Part shown: positions 36,901-43,352 of the stretch, piece by piece
Layout of the letters: every line of letters begins with the position of its first letter
How positions within the stretch are numbered: the stretch's first letter is position 1
From: Chloroflexota bacterium
GTDB taxonomy: Bacteria > Chloroflexota > Anaerolineae > Anaerolineales > Villigracilaceae
NCBI GenBank assembly: GCA_016234495.1
Contig: JACRBI010000004.1
Coordinates: forward strand, 62,001 to 126,000
Length of the DNA: 64,000 nt
Reading direction: 5' to 3'
Program-made: the position numbers and the translations under genes
The notes under the pieces: generated by a model
What the model was told of the DNA's origin: nothing
Databases searched by the model: none
The model's input: the letters and a program-made list of their open reading frames with translations, nothing else

Positions 36901-38047
36901 TCGCCGCGCCAAGATACAACTCCTCACCCTTGTATTTCTCAGGGTGACGTACAAGGTCTAACATTACCCCTGTTTCAAATAAAGCAGGGATTAACTTCGC
37001 CGCGTCTGTCCAATCTAGCCGTCCCTTCCCAACCTCCCGCGCCGCCTGATGTGCTGGCAAAAATGTCTCAAAGAAAATTGATCCCGCATTGAAAGACTCT
37101 TTGTTCAGTACGTCTATTACCTTGCGGTTCGGGTCGCTGGCGGCGTTGGCTATCTGCGCCCCCATGCCAATGCTTTTTTCCGCAAACTCAGCAAGTAGGT
37201 TCAGGTATCCAAACGCTCCCTTGGTTACATCCTTTGCTTGTTGCCAATCCCATGTAAATTTATTATCGCCCTGCTGCCAGGCTTCCTTCGTCTGGTCATA
37301 TTCACTCGCTCCTGCCGCTGCCCCCAATACGCCTCCCACTACACCAGCTACACCCATCGCCACGGGGTTCAGCGTTCCTACTGCCATCAATGCTCCCTGT
37401 ATCGCTCCCATTTTTGCAGGGCTGGAAGACATCTCATAATATGTCTTCTGCCACCAGGGTAATTGATCCCAATCAAAATTAAAGTCAGACAATATCTGCT
37501 GTTGAACAAACTGCGGGTACTGCGTTATCTTGTTCTGCTTGTAAAAGTTCGGGTCTTTGAGGATGTTCTTTCGATCCTCGATCAATACGTCCGTCCAATT
37601 GGCGCGGCCTGCCTTCACTTCCTCGGCGCTCGCAAACTTCATTACAGGTCTCGGCATCGCCGTCTCAGCGCGGATGGTCGGCTCTGTCCCGTAGGTGTGC
37701 GGCTTCACCCGTACCAGCAATCCATTATCAGACTGCGCGAATACTGGTTCATTCGCATTGTATGGCACGGCCTGCTTGGGTCGCTGAATTGGCTGTTGTG
37801 GCTGCGCTGTCGGCGGGGCATAGTTCGGCTGTGTGTTTCCCTGCGCGTTGTTGTCAATCGCATTGACTCCCGTCTTGCCAAAGTCACGCAGGCGCACACC
37901 GGCATTGGCATATCGCCGTGATACTTCATCCGCGCTCATCCCCTTGGTCTGGTAGTTGAGCAGCCCCTGACTTTCCAAATACCTGTCCATCCGTTGGCGT
38001 TCCGTCAAGAGTTTCGGGTTCTGCCACTTGTTATAACCTTTAGCCAT
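24983..38047 (-). CDS. giant polyvalent virion protein: metallopeptidase-like, N6-adenine methyltransferase and SNF2/SNO-type helicase domains
   Basis: The single frame codes for 4354 residues, about a third of the prophage. In order it has a low-complexity N-terminus (PPTAQPQQPIQRPKQ), a hydrophobic stretch near 206-245, a long helical region and a zincin-type HENGH at 1950-1954. A methyltransferase follows, with GEPTAGTANLV (motif I) and NPPW at 2329-2332. An SF2 helicase has Walker A GMGKS at 2686-2690, DEAH at 2805-2808 and QELGRVDRTGQ from 3290. A long C-terminal region of mixed helices and amphipathic segments ends it. Methyltransferase plus helicase in one huge phage protein matches DarB-like antirestriction proteins and the polyvalent proteins injected with phage DNA. 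Lying between portal and scaffold genes fits a virion role. AGGAGAATT precedes the ATG. Catalysis is inferred from motifs only. Confidence 0.88.
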   Translation of the reverse strand: MAKGYNKWQNPKLLTERQRMDRYLESQGLLNYQTKGMSADEVSRRYANAGVRLRDFGKTGVNAIDNNAQGNTQPNYAPPTAQPQQPIQRPKQAVPYNANEPVFAQSDNGLLVRVKPHTYGTEPTIRAETAMPRPVMKFASAEEVKAGRANWTDVLIEDRKNILKDPNFYKQNKITQYPQFVQQQILSDFNFDWDQLPWWQKTYYEMSSSPAKMGAIQGALMAVGTLNPVAMGVAGVVGGVLGAAAGASEYDQTKEAWQQGDNKFTWDWQQAKDVTKGAFGYLNLLAEFAEKSIGMGAQIANAASDPNRKVIDVLNKESFNAGSIFFETFLPAHQAAREVGKGRLDWTDAAKLIPALFETGVMLDLVRHPEKYKGEELYLGAAMPVELEQSWIERIDAARAEIAKGRNYREVMTEMQTGIKAQIGDMIGQAVIDPLNVMPQAQSVVGRRVAKLAGNKVGEAAFTRTRGVQEAISKYRALVQTQGMAKTIDPSFQVDQLGWMGRQIAGVTSEGKIRAGKFSNMGLLDKPTKLNWLQEMSTLQPGARAELGKNFFFENMSAILSVIDDPEDAARFVRRIAGGDNAVWAEMGLKLADSPEWYTVQPAIKAFAADVLDKRVAEWQAGAPNREPLFQIASILRTEPGKLIDDWAKRGTYQQDFARIVNEARRSESPAARALLADVEAGTFKPETLKQIVDIFDGEGALPWNPGQWRASMLGDMAEHFDTWVSKQLGLKPDSFTTRTAHLLKAAQSILLLGGSPGYALTNGISNMVHRAATGIYGYMTPRQINKWMDRFGATPTRLHEGFGMAGEFSQAGENAVATDKAIRAAQTETKGALAWAQRMLSKAGNMMPFTRLSSAFEKLEGQQGYVIAMKNFWGQTWKRNVGFKEMSPELKAAVKAAGLDPNLMHSAIESGMNIREVESAIFGREKGLRARALVHEAAQMAGKTSAEASDILEKAGVLDSLDDNLRGVDTREKVFAAFDRARRKARNKIDMDAARDMVARAEKISQRLTTEGAKAFVDIATEIEEMGMEKHIQHLERMGIAADSMDMLDPKMRKLTWDSAYEQSTDEYRFFNTLRASTYLGIIKGVGLGDNPLARQFLATMGDTVNTMDNVYRYMREQRSGHFEKWRDDWDNPLQYTERDAIEYNIDKAFKKAFAREDANTLRMADLIGKQYELLFKNAEVGEAARQAYEQIAKFRKEMVTRQQTFRDEQKQARAAGVPLELRQIAAKKFWGETYKFMIYEMAKIKQEAIANLDRIAQGKVDEAERVQLKADIESRAQEKAAAVSAVWDVAEGYWAQGGNFDRSVLGGGKDKHALMRALMDEKYGGFPDLRGLDDGRLKPEVVKSILNLRDVDVQAERVVREAPAKAMEQKKAKIAKDISLLVYIKKMGGLDIAKKAEWAHDAKANTMPGLFTTGGRDISDIVRLVAEEGKYAIDVNRPDDIGGVKQLQELLDRSYQGEKVYPIGHDYTANEKAIKADEAAHIEQQKEDAAVAQLEEIEAREASEMQNAEPFSATDWVDRLNAADDAEKLNIIADMPNDLDPNLQAYASQVFDDVIARQIAEADQEAIAESMTRSQLAVEEQQQTADIAMTRELLEERYRDAFPKASEQEIADWMKVSDSALEWIGKQDGKTKEEMYAKYGDVLKGERGGLMQDDGRIETNNRRMTSEEIEGYARALERTSVQDVLSALRDETRADRIAILDTMHGLSERGARMAESVAMQARGILFQDASHGGAAQKAKRLAAMESIPVDSRSLGGNGNIKSLIANALQRYLSFEKVTNRDSGRVIEFPRSGFNKTVSHKSEGAVNIRVIQNLDGIMRDAIHLFSEPDRKNRPNIEAVHNYAARVKIDGEQVIVNLIVREEGKGKNLYYDNLVILGEDMKAASAILSDIYKTGELGGSNSNSRVLQWLEKVKRENTTLEQFNKGGVQFLDGKAIISAWEGGDISTIVHENGHVFLQMMKDMAERGNVKMLDDLGVFQEWARMEQKAEGGRQIWEAVNGNGRHSITKLDDGTFGYKSPSGETRAFDTFDEAKYVLEHEMFSRGFERYMVDGKAPTPALARVFKNFRNWLYKVYSVITGSAIDVNLTPEMRAFFDKMLGGEGEGIRGEGLGMRYEENLAKIKQGLVEETPKVEPVDNRESRLLNALVEKIEAKDWFAKSRDFESFIKNLGFNLDDEGELNLAYDIMEGAYNMQARKVRAELDSRGAGLQERIEAMDALESNLTEARRTLGKMKLQQFSTPITISEAAGWVADVRAGDTLGEPTAGTANLVDKFFGREDITLKVNEIDAGRQQVLSLIGYEPTGISLMDKDWVIADGKKAGPWATNVITNPPWGAYSTGKYGTPVNVPVKMNDWSQRFTYLTLQRMPDGGRLTGVMPANWLYTLDRKTRAITNKPSEFYKWLKKNYTVQAVIESLPGAYKQRGTDVSSLLVVIDKTSHLLDVPTVEHYGDTQPKTLAEYVKAVESVPKRAQEAVDNAQRQLRPTVAGPDASGIVDPAARLGEAGRPERIGKPSEAGIRPVGIPLDRGERVGLGRDGDGLDGRVAERGTGSAELEGAGGDTRAVVVDGKPANIPAGVERRTYSDAFKARIIAGKAEVKNSRSFAEYLARSPLGEGDVAHPHPNTVVETKGLAGVPYPDLEEAYRPSPSVMRAMNNRALSHEGNIDPVWAAIQQNDKHNMGMLVADDVGMGKSRTGAAFVLDRIEKGKKKILVITKDEQNVLNLMNGEFPHVYNSVADENGAFPRGEAPTDYPAKRIFLRGENFPKVKKGEEAIPTFAEPTVYFVTANEFANFAPKIKELRADVVVVDEAHQFKNSGTDRGQAWTDLHKSWIGDKASMLYLTATPGIDLADLRYLYGLKVWSLDGFDDWVKVITGQESPEQMKRKQTARANVDTWVEKVQAERERIGAKPAKVTNQYGGEYDGWKVGEIGFYKSTEYRNDYYRFEIKDKSYRSPVQTETEAIIVADLVGKRLDALGYEASPNDIQGFIGDAQQAYTETFSPPDRADIKDVGMRDASDILSKAESGKWGKKGLGAFDSTLPPAHTEQIMRELKVAGSYMARDISRAGVDFGVKEYIPPAKAKASFNKRVQLYRRMYDAWSKFGAMNEGAKKAAALFGINGDIQADAKRALFNMRLPGIIDEARASIERGEQAVISIVSVGDSSGESGSLVSAIDKINTKKVEKIGKDTFSDPTEIPEALVEVLTLKEDLKDLESLPSPVDVLRDAFGDRIAFVIGSTSTKDRIQAQQDFQNNKIDLIVISKAGKTGINLHDVTGKKRIHLIVGDYEWSATDFKQELGRVDRTGQVSSPIITVMHTGSAGEKKFVATISNRMKGLGATSKGGAESTGTSALTDTFELGTTLDKIALNAAWQEFKPEWKMAFLDKFFRDPQIPDVPRSTLDTNSQSLSKFLMGLQSIEVETANEIMDAYTAKRAEIMNAGSELDDTAERNTAAQTGDITRQVDLGDNLRMTEVRAADGSKYGIIDGVLTPHMNEVKGVVTAGADVAERYLQGGNAWMRWVQFFDEKKNQYVTGLRVKTSKVKDVAEHFGQILGSGHKPETAMIDLQAGDRIKITGADVAEWELYMGRGGAREDKIVIDKARIKDKDVLMNNGASFSAIGNFFYVAPESLDAFLKRFPIRNDAPAKQPTLYQDAPILPDADPRMPLGGYEQAADVVLHSEVEDEGWSQHVMPLLDKMRDVAIKRLDNKTPEGAMRDMSPEGQEMLRKYMQQVKGDMAGAKLATIRWGENQRDFAMLNYKRRYGFDSQLEKFFPYQFYYTRSMMNWALRALDRPSWFANYARIKRQQNRYERDIPERLRGKIKIPAPWMPDWMGDGLYIDPLKTLFPFANFGRPFEQMTRDSNSQQAEAERVLQEWAQDGRASETEIVEAARTHSGSTWERAFAEAQMRRESAISNPLDFMGMMFGPAWYLTTPLKLLGVKNIPGSPGGRESINPTPILNTTQAIDTVTQNTWAEPFGDVLGLIGKPEQMLREGLGLPEFGEYGEYYIDRQLANMVADGDISAEEAQIAMLERTGANFDLARERVKYELAMRVPLASSMMAGLTADNFGQGVARLAATSVPSLFGAGLLPSGELEYRGLAQEWNEAWKKKDMGDDKAIGKFFDEHPEYEAYLAKNKKPEERLSSFLVSQIWDGYMALGKTDQKTFEAEARGFQEAFRDEETRAPMDVDVETLTRWAQMLSKRVPNVEQTAPAIENPTPPLQKYDPQITQVTDKYFSQRAEKFPNYFTQENEYFNLPKSKRTRYLVEHPELKQYWDWKDTWFETYPQYEPIFRGHVFKRIDTSGWSTMLLDYVGMYAMTGGKLGKGAWKALEQQWLMAGKPYDDVQVWLDAQVVPALLYGGQP

Positions 38048-38061
38048 AATTCTCCTATAAT

Positions 38062-38112
38062 CCTCCTCCCCTATTTTCGTTCTTTGAAAATGGGGGAGGT
38101 CGGGAGGGGGGG
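38062..38112 (-). repeat. GC-rich hairpin repeat (phage family, copy 6)
   Basis: CTCCCCTATTTTCG and GAAAATGGGGGAGG form a stem, with AGGTCGGGAGGGGGGG beside it. It lies between the Gly-rich gene and the giant gene start. Confidence 0.6.
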
Positions 38113-38826
38113 TTATCCTTTAAAATTCCAATTGTACAAATTCATCAGCCACGACGGTGTTCTCTGTTGGTATCCACCCCCACCGCCCCCGCGACCACCA
38201 CCATAACCGCCTCCTGTTCCAGTTCCAGCCCCGCCCCCGCCGCCAGTCGTAGGAGGAGGAGTCGCAAGCGCGTATTCTACATTCGCGTTTCTGGTGTTCC
38301 CCGTCCATGTGTAATCTTCACCACTCGGCGGGTTGAGCGCGGCATTCCCGCCGCTGAAGAATGAGCCTGTCAACATCCCAGGCTGCCACGCTACGGGCGT
38401 CATTGTGCCGTTGCCAGTCCGCACCCAGCGCGTCCCTCGGCTCGTATCCACCACCCGCGCCCCTCCAACTCCCTCACCCATCCGCACTACGTTCCCGCCT
38501 TCCGCAAAGAATGAACCAGTCGGCATCAGCGGCTTATTCCACGCGGCCTTAAATCCGTTGGTCGTCGGCGTCTGAAATCCGTTATATGGCGAGTTGTCGT
38601 ACAAGCCCAGGTTATTACTTGGCGCGTATGGGTTTACAAATGGCGCGTTCTCAGCATCAATCTGTTCCTGCGCCCATGCGGGTATCGCTCCGCCGAAACC
38701 TCTAGCGGTAGGTTCTTCCTCGCCCTTCCCCATGTTCCCCTTCTTCGTTCTCTGTGGTCTCGGCGGCCTGGGCGGGTTGTTCCACTTCGGGGCGGGTAAT
38801 CCCTCCCATTCAGAATCTTTCGGCAT
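38113..38826 (-). CDS. Gly/Pro-rich virion protein
   Basis: The 237-residue protein is low-complexity. Its N-terminus is Pro- and Lys-rich (APKWNNPPRPPRPQRTKKG), the middle has two copies of a TGSFF-EGGN type motif (TGSFFAEGGN, TGSFFSGGN), and the C-terminus is a long Gly stretch. It lies between portal-associated and giant genes and is probably a disordered virion linker. The function is unknown. Confidence 0.65.
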   Translation of the reverse strand: MPKDSEWEGLPAPKWNNPPRPPRPQRTKKGNMGKGEEEPTARGFGGAIPAWAQEQIDAENAPFVNPYAPSNNLGLYDNSPYNGFQTPTTNGFKAAWNKPLMPTGSFFAEGGNVVRMGEGVGGARVVDTSRGTRWVRTGNGTMTPVAWQPGMLTGSFFSGGNAALNPPSGEDYTWTGNTRNANVEYALATPPPTTGGGGGAGTGTGGGYGGGRGGGGGGYQQRTPSWLMNLYNWNFKG

Positions 38827-38827
38827 T

Positions 38828-39037
38828 TTATTTACCTCCGTTCTCCAACATATTCATCAAGCCCTCGTACTCATCGGGCTTGGCCGTCATAAACTGTTCC
38901 TTCAATTCGTCGGGCAGTCCTGCCCACATCTGCCGCAGTTGCGCCAGTATCTGTGGCTCCATCAAATCAGCCACCACCTCGCGCATCACCGCCTGCACCT
39001 CCGCCTGCGCTTCCAGCATCACATCCCGCAGATCCAT
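38828..39037 (-). CDS. small helical protein following the portal
   Basis: The 69-residue helical protein MDLRDVMLEAQAEVQAVMRE starts on the portal stop as TAATG. Coupling to the portal suggests a head-assembly partner. No family is recognised. Confidence 0.65.
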   Translation of the reverse strand: MDLRDVMLEAQAEVQAVMREVVADLMEPQILAQLRQMWAGLPDELKEQFMTAKPDEYEGLMNMLENGGK

Positions 39038-40689
39038 TACATCCTCTCCATGTCCGTGTTCATCGGGTCGGTCTGCGGCATCTGCTCAAATCCCTCTTGC
39101 GGCATGGGCGGCATTGCTCCCTCTCCACCCTCTGGGGGTGGGGTCGGCATTCCGCCGCCAGAGGGCTGGGGTGGGGCGCTCGGCATCCCCATCACTGAGT
39201 TCACCATCTGCTTCATGATCTCAGGGTTCTGCACAATCCCGCCAACAATCGCCTTGACCATCGCCTCCTTGATCGTCTGCTTGCGCATCTCGTCGCTGTC
39301 GCCAATCTGCAAAAGGTTGCTGTGCTTCCACTCGTCTGATACCAGGTCGCCCAAACTCTGCGCCACCTGCGCATTCCTCAGCTTGTCCTGCGGTAGGTTC
39401 GGCTCAAGCGAAACTTCCAAATCCAAATCGTCAGGGATTTCATTCGGCGCGATCAGCGTGTTCTCGATCCCCTCGTCCTTGATCCGTTGCAAAATATTCA
39501 GGAACACATCGCGGAACGACATCTCAATCGCCCGCTGGCTGTCCACCAGTGGCAGTTTGCCCGCGCTTGAAAGCATTGCCAGTCCGCTGAATGTCCCATC
39601 GTTACTGCCAAATCCCAGGGTGGATTGCTGAATGGTAGACTCCCCGCCGATCTCCTTTAGCAAAGCCCGCCACTGGAAAATCACCGGGTCAATGATCTTG
39701 TCATCCACCTGCTGCGCCTTGGCAATGATGTACCTCACTCCGCCTGCATACTCCACGCGGATGGACTCAGGCACGTTGTCAGGGTCAATCGCAAGCAACG
39801 GCCCCACCAGCCCGCGCATATTGATCGCCGTCGAAACCGCCGTAAGCAGTGCGTTCTCGCGCTTGTCCAATCGGCTCTTGGCTTTCGAGTACAGGAACGA
39901 TCCCATCTGTCTCTCAGGCTCGCTGAATAAACTGCTGCCCCCCGCGTACCTGCTTATAACTGGCACGCCGTTCAGACCATGCGCCCCGGCAAACAACTCG
40001 CCTTTCATTTCGTCGCAGTACACCAGCCTGTTCTCGCAGTCGTAAATATCGTTCACCGTATAATCTTCATCGGGCTTCGCGTTCGCGTCCCAACGTTCAT
40101 TCAACACACTGCCTCTCAGCTTGTACTTCCAGATGTGCGAGAGCAATCCAAACTCGCCCCATTCCGGGTAACTCTGCTCAGGGTTTATCGAGCGGATCAA
40201 AAACGGACTGTGCCGCAGTATCCCCTGCATCTGTCTCTGCTTGTACGGGTTCTTCGTCACCGCCATCAGGTCGCCAATAGACTCAGAGTACAGCACCACC
40301 GGACCATACAGCACCGCCGATAACGCCGCATCGCTCTCGATCCGCGCCCGCCTGTATTCCCCGCTCACACGCAAGATGGTCTTCAGCGCCTTCTCGATCT
40401 TGTCTGCATACTGCGCCTTGTCATCACCGCTTCGGGCGGTAATGTGTATCTCGCTCGTGTCCAGCAGGCGCACCATCCCCACCACCTCATTGCGCGATGA
40501 CGGGCTGACCGTGATCGCCCAATCCTTCTCGTCCACCTTGCTATTGTTCGGGCGTTTGTACTCATCTTCCATGAAGTACATCTCACGGTAACGCGCATAT
40601 AAGTCGCTGTCCCGCCGGCCGTATGCGCTCATCACCCGCTTGGCGTGCGCCTTCATCTCTGCCACATCAATTTTCTTGTTGTCTACCAT
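39037..40689 (-). CDS. portal protein
   Basis: The 550-residue protein follows the large terminase with a seven-base overlap, as portals usually do. It starts VDNKKIDVAEMKAHAKRVMS-like (MVDNKK) and contains YAGGVRYIIAKAQQVDDKII and IPDDLDLEVSLEPNLPQDK, segments typical of podovirus portals, which form the dodecameric DNA channel. The C-terminus (about 505-545) is Pro/Gly/Met-rich and coincides with a GC-rich repeat of the phage hairpin family read in frame (39118-39180). AAGGAG precedes the ATG. Confidence 0.82.
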   Translation of the reverse strand: MVDNKKIDVAEMKAHAKRVMSAYGRRDSDLYARYREMYFMEDEYKRPNNSKVDEKDWAITVSPSSRNEVVGMVRLLDTSEIHITARSGDDKAQYADKIEKALKTILRVSGEYRRARIESDAALSAVLYGPVVLYSESIGDLMAVTKNPYKQRQMQGILRHSPFLIRSINPEQSYPEWGEFGLLSHIWKYKLRGSVLNERWDANAKPDEDYTVNDIYDCENRLVYCDEMKGELFAGAHGLNGVPVISRYAGGSSLFSEPERQMGSFLYSKAKSRLDKRENALLTAVSTAINMRGLVGPLLAIDPDNVPESIRVEYAGGVRYIIAKAQQVDDKIIDPVIFQWRALLKEIGGESTIQQSTLGFGSNDGTFSGLAMLSSAGKLPLVDSQRAIEMSFRDVFLNILQRIKDEGIENTLIAPNEIPDDLDLEVSLEPNLPQDKLRNAQVAQSLGDLVSDEWKHSNLLQIGDSDEMRKQTIKEAMVKAIVGGIVQNPEIMKQMVNSVMGMPSAPPQPSGGGMPTPPPEGGEGAMPPMPQEGFEQMPQTDPMNTDMERM

Positions 40690-42203
40690 ATTAACCCGTC
40701 TCCTTGAAGCGGGTGTTTACTTTCCTGCTTCCGTTTCTCTGGCTGTTTCATGTTGGTGAGGCCATATCGAGTCATATCGTATGCGTCATCGCCGTCCACC
40801 TTCTTCACGTCTTCGGGGTTGCGCGTGTCGCGCACCAGCGAAGCCATGCACTTGAACACATCGTAGTAAGGCTCAAATACCTGAATGCCTGGCTTGCCGT
40901 CTGGCATGTCCATCAAGAGCCTGTCTATCTTGCGCTTGCCGTTCAGCCTGTCATCATCGGCGCGGGTCAGGATCACCCCAACATCCTTGTACTCATCCAC
41001 CGCCGTAAATATTCTGTTCTTGGCCGTCTTCCTCGCCCACATATCGGGGCTGGCATAAGTGACAGTGATCGTCTCGTCCGGCGCGGTCATATCCCTTATC
41101 AATTCCGCCTGCTGTGTGTCGCTCAGTCCGTCCTTCAACACTGCGCGGTAGATGTACACCCGCCTGCTTTGCGGGTCAACCGTAAACCAGCCCGCCGTCC
41201 ACGGGTGAACAAATCCGTAATCGGTCGCCCGCCACTTAGCCCAATGGTCGGGTATCTCGAACGGTTTGCAGATCATCCGCTCCCTGCTCCAGGTCGGGAA
41301 TGCCTGCCCCGCAAAGATAGTCCAATCACCCCAGCGCAAAGCCCGCGCGATCTCTGGGTCGCGCTCCATCAGCCTGTCCTCATAGCCGGGGTCGCGGCTT
41401 ACGCCGATCTGGTTATCCTCCAAAAATGCGGGGATGAAATACACGCTCGTATATTTCCCGTTCGGGTTCTGTGTGCGCTTCACCCGCTCATGCTCCCCCT
41501 GCTTGTTCTCCACGTCAAATATCTGGCTGTACCATACGTGCCCCACATTGCCGGGGTTGCTCGGCAGCACGGCAAACGGTCTAAAATTTTGAATGTCCCC
41601 GCTCACCCTGTTCCTTGTCAACAGGTAATCCACAATGAACCAGCTAAAATGTGTCGCCTCATCCAATAACAAAATATCTATCTGCTGGCTCTGGTAGTTG
41701 TACACATCCCCTTCATTCTGGCAATGCCGAAAATAAAAAGTGCTCCCGTTCGGGAAGTTCCACTCCCTGCCCCCGTCGCTGTTACTCGCCGCCCCGCCGA
41801 ATATCTCATGGCTCTTTTGGAAGGCCGCGCCCGGTCCGTCCAACTCAGGATACGTGCGCCGAAAATAGGCGATCTGCACGCCCGGCAATAACTCCGCCGC
41901 CACTCTCGCAAGGATTAAAAGACCGTAACTTTTCCCGCCGTAGGCTGCCCCGCCGTACCCAATGATGTCCGCCGCTGCGGGTTTGTACTCCCCCGTCGCC
42001 TGATACATCCGCACCAGCGCGCCGTTAAACTCCTGCTCTCCCACATCAGCGCACGCAAATCCGCACGCCTCAAGCAGCGCCGCCTGCCGCTTCTGCAAGT
42101 ACGGAAATACCTGCGGGTTCGTCTCGGCCGGCATCATCCCCGCCAGGAACGAGTCCACGGAGTTCTTCGATAAAATTCCTACGTCGGTTTGGATCAGTGA
42201 CAT
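40683..42203 (-). CDS. terL: terminase large subunit
   Basis: The 506-residue packaging motor has an ATPase with Walker A GGAAYGGKSYG (84-94) and Walker B ILLLDEA (177-183). A C-terminal RNase H-like nuclease begins near ATDYGFVHPW (about 318), with later acidic residues (VTYASPDMW). It cuts and pumps DNA through the portal. The predicted start at 42203 overlaps the small subunit gene by 134 bases. Met23 or Met24 (42137, 42134) are alternative starts with less overlap, and neither has a strong ribosome site. Confidence 0.9.
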   Translation of the reverse strand: MSLIQTDVGILSKNSVDSFLAGMMPAETNPQVFPYLQKRQAALLEACGFACADVGEQEFNGALVRMYQATGEYKPAAADIIGYGGAAYGGKSYGLLILARVAAELLPGVQIAYFRRTYPELDGPGAAFQKSHEIFGGAASNSDGGREWNFPNGSTFYFRHCQNEGDVYNYQSQQIDILLLDEATHFSWFIVDYLLTRNRVSGDIQNFRPFAVLPSNPGNVGHVWYSQIFDVENKQGEHERVKRTQNPNGKYTSVYFIPAFLEDNQIGVSRDPGYEDRLMERDPEIARALRWGDWTIFAGQAFPTWSRERMICKPFEIPDHWAKWRATDYGFVHPWTAGWFTVDPQSRRVYIYRAVLKDGLSDTQQAELIRDMTAPDETITVTYASPDMWARKTAKNRIFTAVDEYKDVGVILTRADDDRLNGKRKIDRLLMDMPDGKPGIQVFEPYYDVFKCMASLVRDTRNPEDVKKVDGDDAYDMTRYGLTNMKQPEKRKQESKHPLQGDGLIW

Positions 42204-42633
42204 ACTTCTCTATCAGCCTCATCATTCCAAGCTGGATAAACTTGATCTCGGCCACCGTCAGGGCTGTGTCGTTTCGCACCTTCGCAATGGTCGCCGCCGT
42301 CCGTACCACATCCTCAGCCAGTACACTGATTGATTTCAATTCGTCAATACTGACCTTGGCCTTGAAACTCACCTTCTCAATGTGCTGCGCCAGTAACGCG
42401 CGCTGTACTGCAAGCTCTGGCAATAGGTCAAGCGGGGCCGGCTCTTCGCTGGCGCGTACAAATTTCCCGGCCAGTTCGCCCCGAAACACATCTGCGTATC
42501 GTCCGTGTTTGAAACTTGCGCTTGCCGGTCCGCTCGGCGAAGCCCCCCCATGCAATTTGCACCGCGTCTTGCCTTTCATTGGCGCTCTCTTGCATGTGCC
42601 TCCGCCGCGTGTCTTGGCTCCACACGCTTTCAT
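42070..42633 (-). CDS. terminase small subunit-like DNA-binding protein
   Basis: The 187-residue protein has an N-terminal zinc-type motif, ACGAKTRGGGTCKRAP and KTRCKLHGG, found in many phage small terminases and DNA-binding proteins. A helical core (ALLAQHIEKVSFKAK, VVRTAATIAKVRNDTAL) for oligomer formation follows. Its position directly before the large terminase supports the assignment. GAGG lies eight bases before the ATG. Confidence 0.8.
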   Translation of the reverse strand: MKACGAKTRGGGTCKRAPMKGKTRCKLHGGASPSGPASASFKHGRYADVFRGELAGKFVRASEEPAPLDLLPELAVQRALLAQHIEKVSFKAKVSIDELKSISVLAEDVVRTAATIAKVRNDTALTVAEIKFIQLGMMRLIEKYVTDPNRRRNFIEELRGLVPGGDDAGRDEPAGISVLAEAAGGAA

Positions 42634-42680
42634 GGGCTCTACCTCATCCGTGTTCCTTCATGGGGTCTCCCGGTTGGAAG

Positions 42681-43004
42681 TCACTGTTTGTGAAGTCCGC
42701 GCAGCTCAGAGACTTCCTTTCCGAGTGCGCGGATCTCGTCCGAAAAACGAACGGCCATGTTTTGTATTGCCATGTTGTTCGCCTCCCGTTGCTGGTTGAA
42801 GAAGTCCCGCCACGCCGCATCCCGCTTATCGCCAGACTCCACAAATGATTTTGTCACCGCCTCCACCGACGCGGCAAAAGCCGCCGTCAACTGCTGGATG
42901 GACTTCAAAAACTTGTCGATCATCATCAGCGAGAAGGCAATAAACAACCCCACCAGTGGTACTTGAATGGCAAGCGTGATCCAGGACTCTGCTATCGGCG
43001 TCAT
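42681..43004 (-). CDS. membrane-anchored coiled-coil protein of the lysis module
   Basis: The 107-residue protein has one N-terminal membrane helix (LAIQVPLVGLFIAFSLMMI) followed by a long heptad-like helix (SIQQLTAAFAASVEAVTKSF). The order after the holin-like gene fits a lysis accessory such as an inner-membrane spanin-like or holin partner. Anaerolineae are mostly diderm-atypical, so a classical spanin is not assumed. Confidence 0.6.
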   Translation of the reverse strand: MTPIAESWITLAIQVPLVGLFIAFSLMMIDKFLKSIQQLTAAFAASVEAVTKSFVESGDKRDAAWRDFFNQQREANNMAIQNMAVRFSDEIRALGKEVSELRGLHKQ

Positions 43005-43009
43005 CCGCC

Positions 43010-43321
43010 CTAGCCTTTCGCGCTCTTGCGCGTGAACAGGTACGCCAATTGCTGAGACGACGCCACGATGAAGATCGCGCGTAGCAGGGTAAACACAGTG
43101 GTCTTATCGCACGTCACGGCAATGCCTAACTCTGCCGCAAACGGAGTGCAGGATAGGCCAACATACGCCGCGCCCGTCACGGTCACAAAGACCAGCATCA
43201 ACAAGCCCTTGTTCTCGTGCGCCTGATACCACTGGCTCACACGCGGGGCATATCTGAAGACGATCTGCAATACAGCGCCAACAATGGCAAGGATCAAAGC
43301 TGAAAGTTCGGTAGGTGTCAT
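43010..43321 (-). CDS. holin-like membrane protein
   Basis: The 103-residue protein has three hydrophobic segments (about 8-25, 39-60, 77-95), with a basic C-terminus FTRKSAKG, the topology of class I holins. AAAGGAG precedes the ATG. It is transcribed just after the duplicated terminator unit B. The endolysin is far away at 15030, so the lysis genes are split. Confidence 0.65.
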   Translation of the reverse strand: MTPTELSALILAIVGAVLQIVFRYAPRVSQWYQAHENKGLLMLVFVTVTGAAYVGLSCTPFAAELGIAVTCDKTTVFTLLRAIFIVASSQQLAYLFTRKSAKG

Positions 43322-43352
43322 GGTTTATTTCTCCTTTGGGTTTGGGTTAAAT

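Noticed and set aside
24983-38047. Giant gene as an assembly artefact joining several genes
   Set aside because: The frame is unbroken over 13 kb, has a ribosome-binding site, uniform codon use and domain order known from polyvalent phage proteins.
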